From: Firmicutes bacterium HGW-Firmicutes-10
GTDB lineage: Bacteria > Bacillota_I > Bacilli_A > Erysipelotrichales > Erysipelotrichaceae
DNA: 15,763 nt
Reading direction: 5' to 3'
NCBI GenBank assembly: GCA_002841605.1
Contig: PHAF01000026.1
Location: 1 to 15,763 of the forward strand
Positions 1 through 6,831 of the stretch are shown piece after piece. The notes under the pieces were generated by a model that saw nothing but the letters and a program-made list of their open reading frames with translations, did not search any database and was not told the origin of the DNA. Both the position numbers and the translations under genes were made by a program. Position 1 is the first letter of the stretch; every line of letters begins with the position of its first letter.

Positions 1-2
1 GG

Positions 3-512
3 ATCAATATCCCCGGTGCAAACTCCGATACCTATGAGGTGACACAAACAACCATAGAGATGGATGGCTATCAGTATCGCGTCATACTAGACAATGGAAT
101 TGGAACACCAGTCACATCAAATGTGGCGATGCTTTCAGTCACAATTGGTGTAGCAGACATACAAATCTCTCAAACGGATGGAGCATACGATCCAGTGACG
201 AATGAGATTGTTTGGACGATCATAGTGTACAATAATGGGCCTGAAACAGCTCAGGGTGTCGTGATTAAAGACACGTTGGCAAACAATACCAAACTGTTAT
301 CGGTTGTTAGTGATTACGAGTATAGTATGAAAGGAAAGACTGTCACAGTCAATGTGGGTGAATTGGAAGCAAATAGGGAAATTGTAATAGAAATCAGGGT
401 ATTTGTAACCCGAGTAACTTCCCTAATAAAGAACGTTGCATCAGTAACCTCAACAAGCCAGGATTTGAATTTAGAAAATAATGCATCTTCTTCCGAGGTA
501 TTGATTCAGTAA
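3..512 (+). CDS. Ig-like/DUF11 surface protein, C-terminal part (5' end outside window)
   Basis: The frame is open from the left edge, so this is the C-terminal ~169 residues of a longer protein; the GTG at 39 is only an internal valine codon. The first ~45 residues (NIPGANSDTYEV..., then a GYQYRVILDNGIG-like strand and TSNVAMLSV) look like the end of a bacterial Ig-like repeat. The remainder, from about ADIQISQTDG to LENNASSSEV, has the DUF11 pattern (WTIIVYNNGPETAQGVVIKDTL). Proteins of this kind are usually secreted or wall-attached and have stacked beta-sandwich repeats. No LPxTG motif or C-terminal membrane anchor is visible, so any anchoring must be through upstream domains or non-covalent. 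The gene ends at a strong terminator. Ligand and function are unknown. Confidence 0.75.
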   Translation: MNIPGANSDTYEVTQTTIEMDGYQYRVILDNGIGTPVTSNVAMLSVTIGVADIQISQTDGAYDPVTNEIVWTIIVYNNGPETAQGVVIKDTLANNTKLLSVVSDYEYSMKGKTVTVNVGELEANREIVIEIRVFVTRVTSLIKNVASVTSTSQDLNLENNASSSEVLIQ

Positions 513-520
513 TAAAAACA

Positions 521-585
521 ACCCATCCAGTTGCTTCTTGTCTCGGTACGTTACCGAAGTAAGATAGGCTGGGTGGGTTTTTTCG
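521..585. terminator. branched, probably bidirectional terminator
   Basis: ACCCATCCAG (521-530) pairs with CTGGGTGGGT (569-578) with one G-T wobble, followed by a T run on the + strand. On the - strand the same stem is followed by TTGTTTTT. The loop contains a second hairpin, CGGTA/TACCG (544-548 and 552-556). It sits between convergent genes and can end both. Confidence 0.8.
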
Positions 586-660
586 TGTTTCAATTTTCTA
601 CTGATTGAAGCTGCTCATTTGATCTTTGTTCAATCTCTATGAGAACGCTTCATTTGTGGT

Positions 661-1581
661 TTATTTTTTGTCTTCTTTATCCGGTTCTACCAAAGCTTTT
701 ACGCTTGCCAGTAATCCGGCCATATTTTGTAATTCGGAAGGAATGATGATTTTCGTTGACTGACCATTGGCCACTCTTTCGAAAGTTTCATATCCGCGTA
801 ATGTCAGGTATGCTTGGTCAGGAGCAGCTTTTTTAAGTAACTCAACCCCAAGAGCCTGAGCTTTATAAACACGTTCGATCGCTTGTGCTTCACCTTCTGC
901 CTCAGTGATCAATGCTTCTTTTTTCGCTTGAGCACGAAGGACGACAGATTCTTTTTCACCCTCAGCAACAAGGATCACAGAACGTTTTTCACCTTCGGCT
1001 TTTAAGATAGCACTACGACGTTCACGTTCGGCACGCATTTGTTTTTCCATCGCATCTTGAATGTCGCGCGGTGGGATAATATTCTTAACTTCAACACGAT
1101 TAACTTTGATTCCCCAAGGGTCAGTCGCTTCATCAAGAATGACGCGCATTTTTGAGTTGATGATTTCTCTTGAAGTCAGTGTTTCATCAAGTTCCAATTC
1201 CCCGATGATGTTACGCAACGTCGTTGCGCTTAAGTTTTCAATCGCGGAAACCGGATTGTGTACACCATAGGTATATAGTTTCGGGTCAGAAATAAAGAAA
1301 TAAACAACGGTATCAATCATCATGGTGACATTGTCCTTGGTAATAACCGGTTGAGGAGCAAAGTCAAATACGTTTTCCTTCAATGTTACTTTTGAGGCAA
1401 CCCGGTCAATGATCGGAACGACGAAATGTAATCCGCGATTTAATGTCCGGTTGTATGCCCCCAGCCTTTCAACGACATAAGCGTTTGACTGTGGAATGAT
1501 ACGAATGGTATACGTAAGTACGATGATGACTAACAACAATACAAACAATAAGATAAAAATTCCAATGAAATCTCCTGGCAT
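661..1581 (-). CDS. SPFH/band-7 membrane protein, stomatin/QmcA type
   Basis: The 306-aa protein starts with one membrane segment (about residues 5-26), followed by an SPFH/band-7 domain (IPQSNAYVVERLGAYNRTL to about residue 185). A charged alanine/glutamate-rich coiled coil with repeated AEGEKRSV/AEGEKESV units spans about 185-260, and a short C-terminal region follows. Length and layout match bacterial stomatin-like proteins of the QmcA family, which form large ring- or cage-like oligomers in the membrane, are linked to membrane microdomains and often act with an NfeD-family partner. An nfeD-like gene lies 17 bp upstream in the same operon, as expected for this pair. The start follows AGAAAGGAC on the - strand. 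The family call is secure; the cellular role in this organism is not shown. Confidence 0.93.
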   Translation of the reverse strand: MPGDFIGIFILLFVLLLVIIVLTYTIRIIPQSNAYVVERLGAYNRTLNRGLHFVVPIIDRVASKVTLKENVFDFAPQPVITKDNVTMMIDTVVYFFISDPKLYTYGVHNPVSAIENLSATTLRNIIGELELDETLTSREIINSKMRVILDEATDPWGIKVNRVEVKNIIPPRDIQDAMEKQMRAERERRSAILKAEGEKRSVILVAEGEKESVVLRAQAKKEALITEAEGEAQAIERVYKAQALGVELLKKAAPDQAYLTLRGYETFERVANGQSTKIIIPSELQNMAGLLASVKALVEPDKEDKK

Positions 1582-1598
1582 AATGTTTTTGTCCTTTC

Positions 1599-2027
1599 TT
1601 AATCGACTTTTTTAACGATTAGTTTTGCGCCTTCGATAGCGACGACTTCTACTTCGGTACCGATATCCAGCGGCCGGTTGTTAAGTTCGGCTACACTCCA
1701 TACTGTACCATAAACATTGACTTCTCCCCACTCATTCGATTTGACAGCTTTAACTAAAGTCGTGTGCTGCCCGATGATGCGGTCGGCATTGGTCGCTACG
1801 ATATTTCCTCGGAAATAATTCGAGGCCAACGGACGAACAGCCAATAATGATAAAATAGAAACAACCACAAATACCGTCAATTGGACAGGGAAGCCTAATC
1901 CTAACAGAAATGCGAAATATGCAGCTATAGCACCGATGGAGAACCATACAGAAATCAAATTTCCAAATGTTACTACTTCAACGATCAAAGTGCCAACTAA
2001 AATGATAACCCAGAGCCATTGTTCCAT
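1599..2027 (-). CDS. NfeD-like membrane protein
   Basis: The 142-aa protein has an N-terminal hydrophobic half (about residues 3-70) with three or so membrane helices, and a soluble C-terminal half (about 80-142) ending in GTEVEVVAIEGAKLIVKKVD, which fits the OB-fold NfeD C-terminal domain. It is the short, protease-less form that pairs with stomatin-like SPFH proteins, and the SPFH gene follows directly downstream. The ribosome binding site AAGGAGG (2034-2040 on the - strand) overlaps the stop codon of the preceding 122-aa gene, which points to coupled translation. The likely role is as membrane partner of the SPFH complex; this is inferred from family and context. Confidence 0.88.
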   Translation of the reverse strand: MEQWLWVIILVGTLIVEVVTFGNLISVWFSIGAIAAYFAFLLGLGFPVQLTVFVVVSILSLLAVRPLASNYFRGNIVATNADRIIGQHTTLVKAVKSNEWGEVNVYGTVWSVAELNNRPLDIGTEVEVVAIEGAKLIVKKVD

Positions 2028-2038
2028 ATTGACCCTCC

Positions 2039-2407
2039 TTACTCGGACTCATCCGAAAGATTGATAACAAGCAGTTTTTCCTTGTCATCAAAGCGAGCAA
2101 TGTACTTTTGACCATTTAAATTTTCATTTATGATCGCCGCAAGTTCATCACATACTATCTTATTACTAATTCTAGCATATCCTTTGCCAATTGACACCTT
2201 ATGCAGGTGTTCTAGTTGAACAATCTTCAATTCTACTTCTCTTTTGGTCACCGGACGTATCACAAATTGCTTCAAATCGCGATTAATACCGATGGTAGCG
2301 TAACGTACATCACTGAAATAGGCGGCTGCGCTGTTGTTTAGTGTGATGTTGGTGTTGTACAGCGTTACAACCAGTGTGTGGGCATTTCCCGTTAACCACT
2401 CATACAT
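2039..2407 (-). CDS. unknown 122-aa protein, first gene of the SPFH/NfeD operon
   Basis: I do not recognise a family. The protein is soluble-looking, with no signal peptide or membrane segment. It is rich in alternating hydrophobic and polar stretches (HTLVVTLYNTNITLNN, ATIGINRDLKQFVIRP, KLLVINLS) that suggest mostly beta structure, with two predicted helices (VELKIVQLEHLHKV, CDELAAIINENLNG). It starts after AAGGTGATCAA and has its own promoter at 2429-2457. Its stop overlaps the ribosome binding site of the NfeD-like gene, so the three genes are very likely one transcription unit. The context suggests a connection with the SPFH/NfeD membrane complex, but no function can be stated from sequence. 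Confidence 0.75.
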   Translation of the reverse strand: MYEWLTGNAHTLVVTLYNTNITLNNSAAAYFSDVRYATIGINRDLKQFVIRPVTKREVELKIVQLEHLHKVSIGKGYARISNKIVCDELAAIINENLNGQKYIARFDDKEKLLVINLSDESE

Positions 2408-2428
2408 TTGATCACCTTCTTTTTCATC

Positions 2429-2457
2429 ATTATATTATAAATCTTATAATTCTTCAA
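2429..2457 (-). promoter_or_regulatory. promoter of the leftward 122aa/NfeD/SPFH operon
   Basis: Reading the - strand, TTGAAG (2452-2457), a 17-bp spacer and a perfect TATAAT (2429-2434) lie just upstream of the ribosome binding site at about 2413-2420. This is a good sigma-A promoter. Confidence 0.75.
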
Positions 2458-2507
2458 TATCTTTACTCACAAAGCAAACAAATTCGTGCAAAATTGTTTT
2501 TTTCCTT

Positions 2508-2513
2508 TATAAT
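2508..2513 (+). promoter_or_regulatory. -10 element for the hydrolase/MurF-like operon
   Basis: A perfect TATAAT lies 20 bp before the chosen start at 2534. No good -35 is present; TTCGTG (2483-2488) at a 19-bp spacing is the best match. The region 2408-2533 is the divergent promoter region between two operons and holds no other gene. Confidence 0.5.
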
Positions 2514-2533
2514 ATAAACGTATGGAGGAAGTT

Positions 2534-3301
2534 ATGCCGCAGATAAGTATCAACGAACTTACGATTCACTATAACGACAATCATCACACCGGTCGGTGTG
2601 TTGTGCTTTTACATGGATGGGGCCAAAACAAAACGATGATGGAACCCATAGAGCAGCAATTCGAAAAGGATTTTCGGGTAATCAATATTGATTTGCCCGG
2701 TTTTGGTGCGAGTGATCTTCCGCTTAAGCCATGGGGCGTGTATGAGTATACCGATTTTCTTAAAGAGTTTTTGGATGCGATCGAGGTTAAAAATCCGATA
2801 TTGATTGCTCATTCTTTTGGAGCTCGTCTAGCCATCATCTTTGCGTCTTCTTATCCGACGCACAAGCTGGTTTTGACCGGTGCTGCCGGAATCAAACCCA
2901 AGCGCAGCATTGGCTATCATGTGCGGGTACGTACATATAAAATGGCAAAAGTCGTTTTCAAGCTACCGGGCTTAAACAGACATCAGGAATCTGTTCAGCG
3001 CTTCTTTGGAAGTTCAGATTACCGGGCGATCAGCGGTGTCATGCGTCAGTCATTCGTCAAGATCGTAAATGAAGATTTGACGCCTTTATTATCAAAAATC
3101 ACGGCTCCGACATTGTTGATTTGGGGGCAGAAGGATGATGCAACTCCCTTGTGGATGGGTAAGTTAATGGAGAAGAAGATTCCGGATGCCGGATTGGTTG
3201 TTTTCGAAGATGATGATCATTATGCATACTGGAATCAAATGGTCAGGTTTAATAAAATTTGCGATGCTTTTTTAGCGGATGAGAAGGAGAACATGCAATG
3301 A
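2534..3301 (+). CDS. alpha/beta hydrolase
   Basis: The start is set at the ATG at 2534 (255 aa), because GGAGG at 2524-2528 is ideally placed for it; the in-frame ATG at 2522 would put that Shine-Dalgarno inside the gene. The protein has the alpha/beta-hydrolase fold signatures: oxyanion-hole HGWG (about residues 27-30), the strand/turn DLPGFGASD, the nucleophile elbow AHSFGA (Ser94), the acid in WGQKDDATP (Asp201) and the base in DDDHYAYW (His229). Length is typical of single-domain cytoplasmic members; no signal peptide is seen. Its stop overlaps the MurF-like start by 4 nt (ATGA), so the two are translationally coupled and may act together in envelope metabolism. The substrate cannot be read from sequence. 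Confidence 0.88.
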   Translation: MPQISINELTIHYNDNHHTGRCVVLLHGWGQNKTMMEPIEQQFEKDFRVINIDLPGFGASDLPLKPWGVYEYTDFLKEFLDAIEVKNPILIAHSFGARLAIIFASSYPTHKLVLTGAAGIKPKRSIGYHVRVRTYKMAKVVFKLPGLNRHQESVQRFFGSSDYRAISGVMRQSFVKIVNEDLTPLLSKITAPTLLIWGQKDDATPLWMGKLMEKKIPDAGLVVFEDDDHYAYWNQMVRFNKICDAFLADEKENMQ

Positions 3302-4899
3302 GAATCACATTAATCAGTATAGCTCAAGTTGTATTCTTGTTTGCTTTGATCCTTTACGTGTGGATGCCGGGTAAGCATGCTTTGCACATGTTTCAACAAA
3401 ATCGTTATGAGTTAAAGCGCTATCTTCCGTGGCTCAGTAAATCCATCACAGATTTCGGGTCAAAACTTGTTTTGTATTTATTCTTTTTATCTCCGCTGTT
3501 TTTATTGCTTTTCATTGAAGTTGAACTTTATTTTTGGATGGCTATGATTGTGATTGTAGCGCTATATGCTTTACTGTTATGGAAACTTGAAAAGCGTAAG
3601 CAATATATCAAACCGTTGAATTTGACGAACCGGGTTCGCCGGCAAATGTTAATCATGTTATTGCTTTTTATTTTGATCGTATTGCCCATGATGTTGTGGT
3701 TGCCAATGCGAGGCTGGTTGATTATGATACCGATATTCTACTGGTTGCCGTGGTTATTGATCGTATTAATGGCTCTTATTACCGAACCTATCGAAAATTT
3801 TGTTAAAAATTATTATATCTACTTGGCTAAGCGGATTTTACGCAAAAGAGATAATCTCATAAAAATCGGAATTACCGGAAGTTATGGAAAAACTTCAAGT
3901 AAAAATATTCTTAATGATATTTTGACGAATCAGTTTTATTCATTGATGACTCCGGCATCGTACAATACGCCGATGGGAATCACGATTACTATCCGGACGA
4001 TGTTAAAGCCGATTCATCAGGTATTTATTTGTGAGATGGGTGCTGATAAAGTCGGTGAGATTGATATGCTTACAAAATTTGTGCGTCCGCAGTTTGGGAT
4101 CGTAACATCAATCGGTCCTCAGCACTTGAATACATTTAAAACATTGGATAACATCATCAATGAAAAAATGAAGATGATAGAAAATCTGCCGATTTCAGGG
4201 GTTGGTGTGCTTAACCGTGATAATGAACACATACGTAATTATCGCATCAAGAATAAATGTCAAATCCTGTGGTATGGTATTGAAAGTGAAGATGTCGATT
4301 ATCGTGCGGTCAATATTCGCTATTCACCAAAAGGTACGGAATTTGATGTTGTAACACGCGAGCAGGTAACGATACCGTTTGAAACTAAAATGCTGGGTGA
4401 ACATAGTGTGTTGAACATACTTGCGTCCATTGCTTTAGGTAAGCATTTGGGGATCGATTGGGATCGTTTACAAAAAGCCGTAGCTTCGAGCCGGCAGGTG
4501 GAGCATCGTTTGGAAGTTAAGAAGATGCAAGGTTTTACCGTTATAGACAATGCTTTCAATTCAAATCCTGTCAGTGCGAAGAATTCGTTGCATATTCTCT
4601 CACTGATGCCAAACAAACGCATCATCATGACCCCGGGTATGATAGAATTGGGTGATAAGCAAGATGATTATAATCGGGCGTTTGGCGCAATGATGAAAGA
4701 TAAGGCGGATATCGTGTTGTTAATTGGTAAAAATCAGACATTGCCAATCGTAGAAGGTTTGAAGGAGTCTGGTTTCGATATGGATCATGTTCATGTCTTA
4801 TCGTCCGTCAAAGAGGCTTTTGCCTGGTTGGCATCCAATGCTTCAAAAGAAGATACTGTATTGATTGAAAATGATTTGCCCGACGCGTTTAGCCGTTAG
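3298..4899 (+). CDS. membrane-anchored MurF-like ligase (UDP-MurNAc-tripeptide--D-Ala-D-Ala ligase family)
   Basis: The 533-aa protein has two parts. Residues 1-165 carry about five membrane segments (about 6-25, 57-74, 78-95, 115-137, 140-162). Residues ~185-533 carry the Mur-ligase core: ATP loop GSYGKTSSK (194-202), GPQHLNTF (273-280), the central-domain LGEHSVLNILASIAL (367-381) and the C-terminal DNAFNSNPVSAKNSL (417-431). The core motifs are closest to MurF, which adds D-Ala-D-Ala to the UDP-MurNAc tripeptide. The usual soluble MurF N-terminal UDP-binding domain is missing and the membrane block sits in its place. The gene overlaps the upstream hydrolase by 4 nt, and a D-Ala ligase-family gene lies downstream. 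Alternative: a MurF paralogue acting on a lipid-linked substrate. Confidence 0.8.
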   Translation: MRITLISIAQVVFLFALILYVWMPGKHALHMFQQNRYELKRYLPWLSKSITDFGSKLVLYLFFLSPLFLLLFIEVELYFWMAMIVIVALYALLLWKLEKRKQYIKPLNLTNRVRRQMLIMLLLFILIVLPMMLWLPMRGWLIMIPIFYWLPWLLIVLMALITEPIENFVKNYYIYLAKRILRKRDNLIKIGITGSYGKTSSKNILNDILTNQFYSLMTPASYNTPMGITITIRTMLKPIHQVFICEMGADKVGEIDMLTKFVRPQFGIVTSIGPQHLNTFKTLDNIINEKMKMIENLPISGVGVLNRDNEHIRNYRIKNKCQILWYGIESEDVDYRAVNIRYSPKGTEFDVVTREQVTIPFETKMLGEHSVLNILASIALGKHLGIDWDRLQKAVASSRQVEHRLEVKKMQGFTVIDNAFNSNPVSAKNSLHILSLMPNKRIIMTPGMIELGDKQDDYNRAFGAMMKDKADIVLLIGKNQTLPIVEGLKESGFDMDHVHVLSSVKEAFAWLASNASKEDTVLIENDLPDAFSR

Positions 4900-4914
4900 C
4901 GTTCGGGCTTTTTT
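4878..4914 (+). terminator. terminator overlapping the end of the MurF-like gene
   Basis: GCCCGA-CGC (4878-4886) pairs with GCG-T-TCGGGC (4899-4908), followed by TTTTTT. The left arm encodes the last residues of the MurF-like protein and the stop codon lies in the loop/right arm, so terminator and coding end are merged. Confidence 0.85.
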
Positions 4915-4919
4915 ATTGT

Positions 4920-4948
4920 TTTCATTGAACAGGTTTTTAGGGTATAAT
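4920..4948 (+). promoter_or_regulatory. probable promoter of the Nudix/Ddl operon
   Basis: A perfect TATAAT at 4943-4948 lies between the upstream terminator and the Nudix start. The -35 is poor (TTTCAT at 4920-4925 at 17 bp; TTGAAC at 4925-4930 is too close). The position just after a terminator supports it. Confidence 0.5.
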
Positions 4949-4971
4949 GATACAGAAAGAAGGCGCTATTT

Positions 4972-5571
4972 ATGAACTGGGAGCAATTTGCCGTTAAGGT
5001 TATGAGCATAAGTAAAATCGGATTAAAGTTTAGTAAGGATGATTATGCTCTGGAGAATTATGAAGAACTTGAGCGGATCAGCCGAGATATGTTGAATCAC
5101 TTGCCTATCGAGCCAATTGCGAAAAACCTTTATGAGCGAGACTTGTACCCGACGCCGAATGTTTCGGTAAGAGTGCTTTTATTTGATAACCTGGGACGTT
5201 TGTTGTTGGTCAAAGAAAAAGCTGAGGACAAGTGGGCTGTTCCAGGGGGTTGGTGCGATGTGTTTGAATCGCCAAAAGAAAATGCCATCAGGGAAGTCAA
5301 ACAGGAAGCGGGATTTGATGTTGAAATCGATCGTTTGGTCGGAGTGTTTCAACGTGAGAAATATAAAGATTATCCGACCTTAGTGTCGGAATATGTACAT
5401 TATTTTGTTGGTCATATCGTAAACGGCGTGGCTATGCATAATCATGAAACTACGGAAGTCGCTTTCTTTGAAATTGACCGGTTGCCGGAGTTATCTAAAA
5501 AAACGACACGTCTGGAAATCGGACGTGCACTGGAAGTTGCATTATATGGCGGTGATGCCGCATTTGATTAG
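4972..5571 (+). CDS. Nudix hydrolase with extra N-terminal domain
   Basis: The 199-aa protein has an N-terminal helical region (about residues 1-60) like the small domain found before the Nudix fold in many ~200-aa Firmicutes members, then the Nudix domain. The Nudix box runs from Gly93 to Phe115: G-x5-E, seven residues, then REVKQEAGF. The first glutamate of the usual EE pair is Gln111, while Glu108 and Glu112, the metal-binding core, are kept. Such enzymes hydrolyse nucleoside diphosphates linked to another group; ADP-ribose or a related sugar nucleotide is a common substrate but is not proven here. The stop TAG overlaps the AGGAGG of the next gene, so the two form an operon. Confidence 0.9.
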   Translation: MNWEQFAVKVMSISKIGLKFSKDDYALENYEELERISRDMLNHLPIEPIAKNLYERDLYPTPNVSVRVLLFDNLGRLLLVKEKAEDKWAVPGGWCDVFESPKENAIREVKQEAGFDVEIDRLVGVFQREKYKDYPTLVSEYVHYFVGHIVNGVAMHNHETTEVAFFEIDRLPELSKKTTRLEIGRALEVALYGGDAAFD

Positions 5572-5581
5572 GAGGTCGACG

Positions 5582-6757
5582 ATGAAAGTTACAGTGGGTG
5601 TATTGTTTGGCGGGGAGTCCGTTGAACATGAGGTTAGCATTATTTCTGCCGTTCAAGCAATGGAAGCATTAGACAAGACGCGATATGAAGTCATTCCTTT
5701 GTATATCTCGAAATCGCATGTTCTCTATACTTCATTATTGCTTCGCGATATCAAGCAGTATAAAGATATGAGTAAACTCATTCGGAATTTGGAGCCGATT
5801 TCTTTAGTGCGCCAAGAAAATCAAGTCATCGTGTTACCTCTAAAGAAGCGTTTGCTTTCGTCCCGACCGGTTGTATTGGATGTGGTAATTCCGGTCGTTC
5901 ATGGTACACATGCGGAAGATGGTACGGTACAAGGATATTTGGAAATGTTGGGTGTTCCGTATGCCGGTTGTGATGTGATTGCAGCGGCAGTCGGTCAGGA
6001 TAAAGTCATCATGAAGCATGTATTGGAGAATTCGCGGTTGCCGATCGTTCCGTGGTTTTGGTTTTATAGCGGACATGTCAATGACAGTAAGCAGGCCATC
6101 GTTACCAAAGCGAAGGAGATCGGATATCCGCTGATCGTTAAGCCGGCATGTTTGGGGTCTTCGATTGGGATCAAGACGGCTCATGATGAATCTGAATTGT
6201 TTGAAGCTATCGAATATGCTTCGATGTATGATCGTAAGATTTTGGTAGAGCGTAAGTTGGAGAATATTCGGGAAGTAAATTGCTCGGTTTTGGGTGTCGG
6301 GCTAGACATGAAGGCATCTTCGATTGAGGAAGTACTGAAGACAGATGAGATTCTGTCTTATGACAATAAATACCAAGGCAATACCAAAGGTGGTAATTCA
6401 AAAGGGATGGCATCGACCAGCCGTCAGATTCCGGCAAATATCGGTGAAGAGCTGAGCAATCAAATCAAGTATTTAGCCGTAAAGACCTTTGAAGTGTTAG
6501 GAGCTAATGGAGTATCAAGAATTGACTTTTTAATCGATGCGGATACGATGAAACCTTATATCAATGAAATAAATACGATTCCAGGTTCACTGTCTTTTTA
6601 CCTTTGGCAACATGACGGGTTGGATTTTTCATCACTGATGGATACACTGGTTGAGCAGGCGATCGACAGGCAGAGAAGCCGCGAGAAAATGGTGTTTTCT
6701 TACCAGACGAATTTACTGGCAAACTTCGATAATAAGGGCTCTAAAGGGGCGAAATAG
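5582..6757 (+). CDS. ddl: D-alanine--D-alanine ligase family protein, atypical acceptor-site loops
   Basis: The start at 5582 (391 aa) follows AGGAGGT at 5570-5576; a longer reading from 5444 would run through the Nudix gene. ATP-grasp Ddl motifs are present: LFGGESVEHEVS (8-19), VIPVVHGTHAEDG (102-114), KPACLGSSIGI (187-197), SRIDFL (312-317) and NEINTIPG (328-335) with the metal-binding Glu and Asn. This predicts ATP-dependent joining of D-Ala to D-Ala or another D-amino/hydroxy acid for peptidoglycan precursors. Two segments differ from classic Ddl. The omega loop (about 257-284) is expanded with a GNTKGGNSKGMASTSR stretch, and after NTIPG the usual xTxxS segment is shortened to SLSFYLW. 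Second-substrate specificity is therefore open. Confidence 0.85.
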   Translation: MKVTVGVLFGGESVEHEVSIISAVQAMEALDKTRYEVIPLYISKSHVLYTSLLLRDIKQYKDMSKLIRNLEPISLVRQENQVIVLPLKKRLLSSRPVVLDVVIPVVHGTHAEDGTVQGYLEMLGVPYAGCDVIAAAVGQDKVIMKHVLENSRLPIVPWFWFYSGHVNDSKQAIVTKAKEIGYPLIVKPACLGSSIGIKTAHDESELFEAIEYASMYDRKILVERKLENIREVNCSVLGVGLDMKASSIEEVLKTDEILSYDNKYQGNTKGGNSKGMASTSRQIPANIGEELSNQIKYLAVKTFEVLGANGVSRIDFLIDADTMKPYINEINTIPGSLSFYLWQHDGLDFSSLMDTLVEQAIDRQRSREKMVFSYQTNLLANFDNKGSKGAK

Positions 6758-6781
6758 AAACGATGGCAACATCGTTTTTTT
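6758..6781 (+). terminator. intrinsic terminator after ddl
   Basis: AAACGATG (6758-6765), loop GCAA, CATCGTTT (6770-6777), then a T run. The stem begins right at the ddl stop codon. Confidence 0.9.
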
Positions 6782-6782
6782 G

Positions 6783-6811
6783 TTGTGCAAAGCCACGTTT
6801 GAGGTTAAAAT
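6783..6811 (+). promoter_or_regulatory. promoter of the mgtE pair
   Basis: TTGTGC (6783-6788), 17-bp spacer, TAAAAT (6806-6811), between the ddl terminator and AGGAGGTG before 6832. The gap is too short to hold an M-box magnesium riboswitch. Confidence 0.6.
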
Positions 6812-6831
6812 GGTAAAGTAGGAGGTGCATT

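Noticed and set aside
603..652. Inverted repeats GATTGAA/TTCAATC and TGAAGC/GCTTCA downstream of the SPFH gene.
   Set aside because: Stems are short with long loops and no T run on either strand; the strong hairpin at 521-585 explains termination better.
5444..5581. An extended start for the D-Ala ligase.
   Set aside because: It lies inside the Nudix gene in another frame; the ATG at 5582 has AGGAGGT in place and begins at the first strand of the fold.
6758..6831. Possible M-box magnesium riboswitch before the mgtE genes.
   Set aside because: Only about 50 bases remain between the ddl terminator and the start codon, too few for an M-box, and no second terminator is present.
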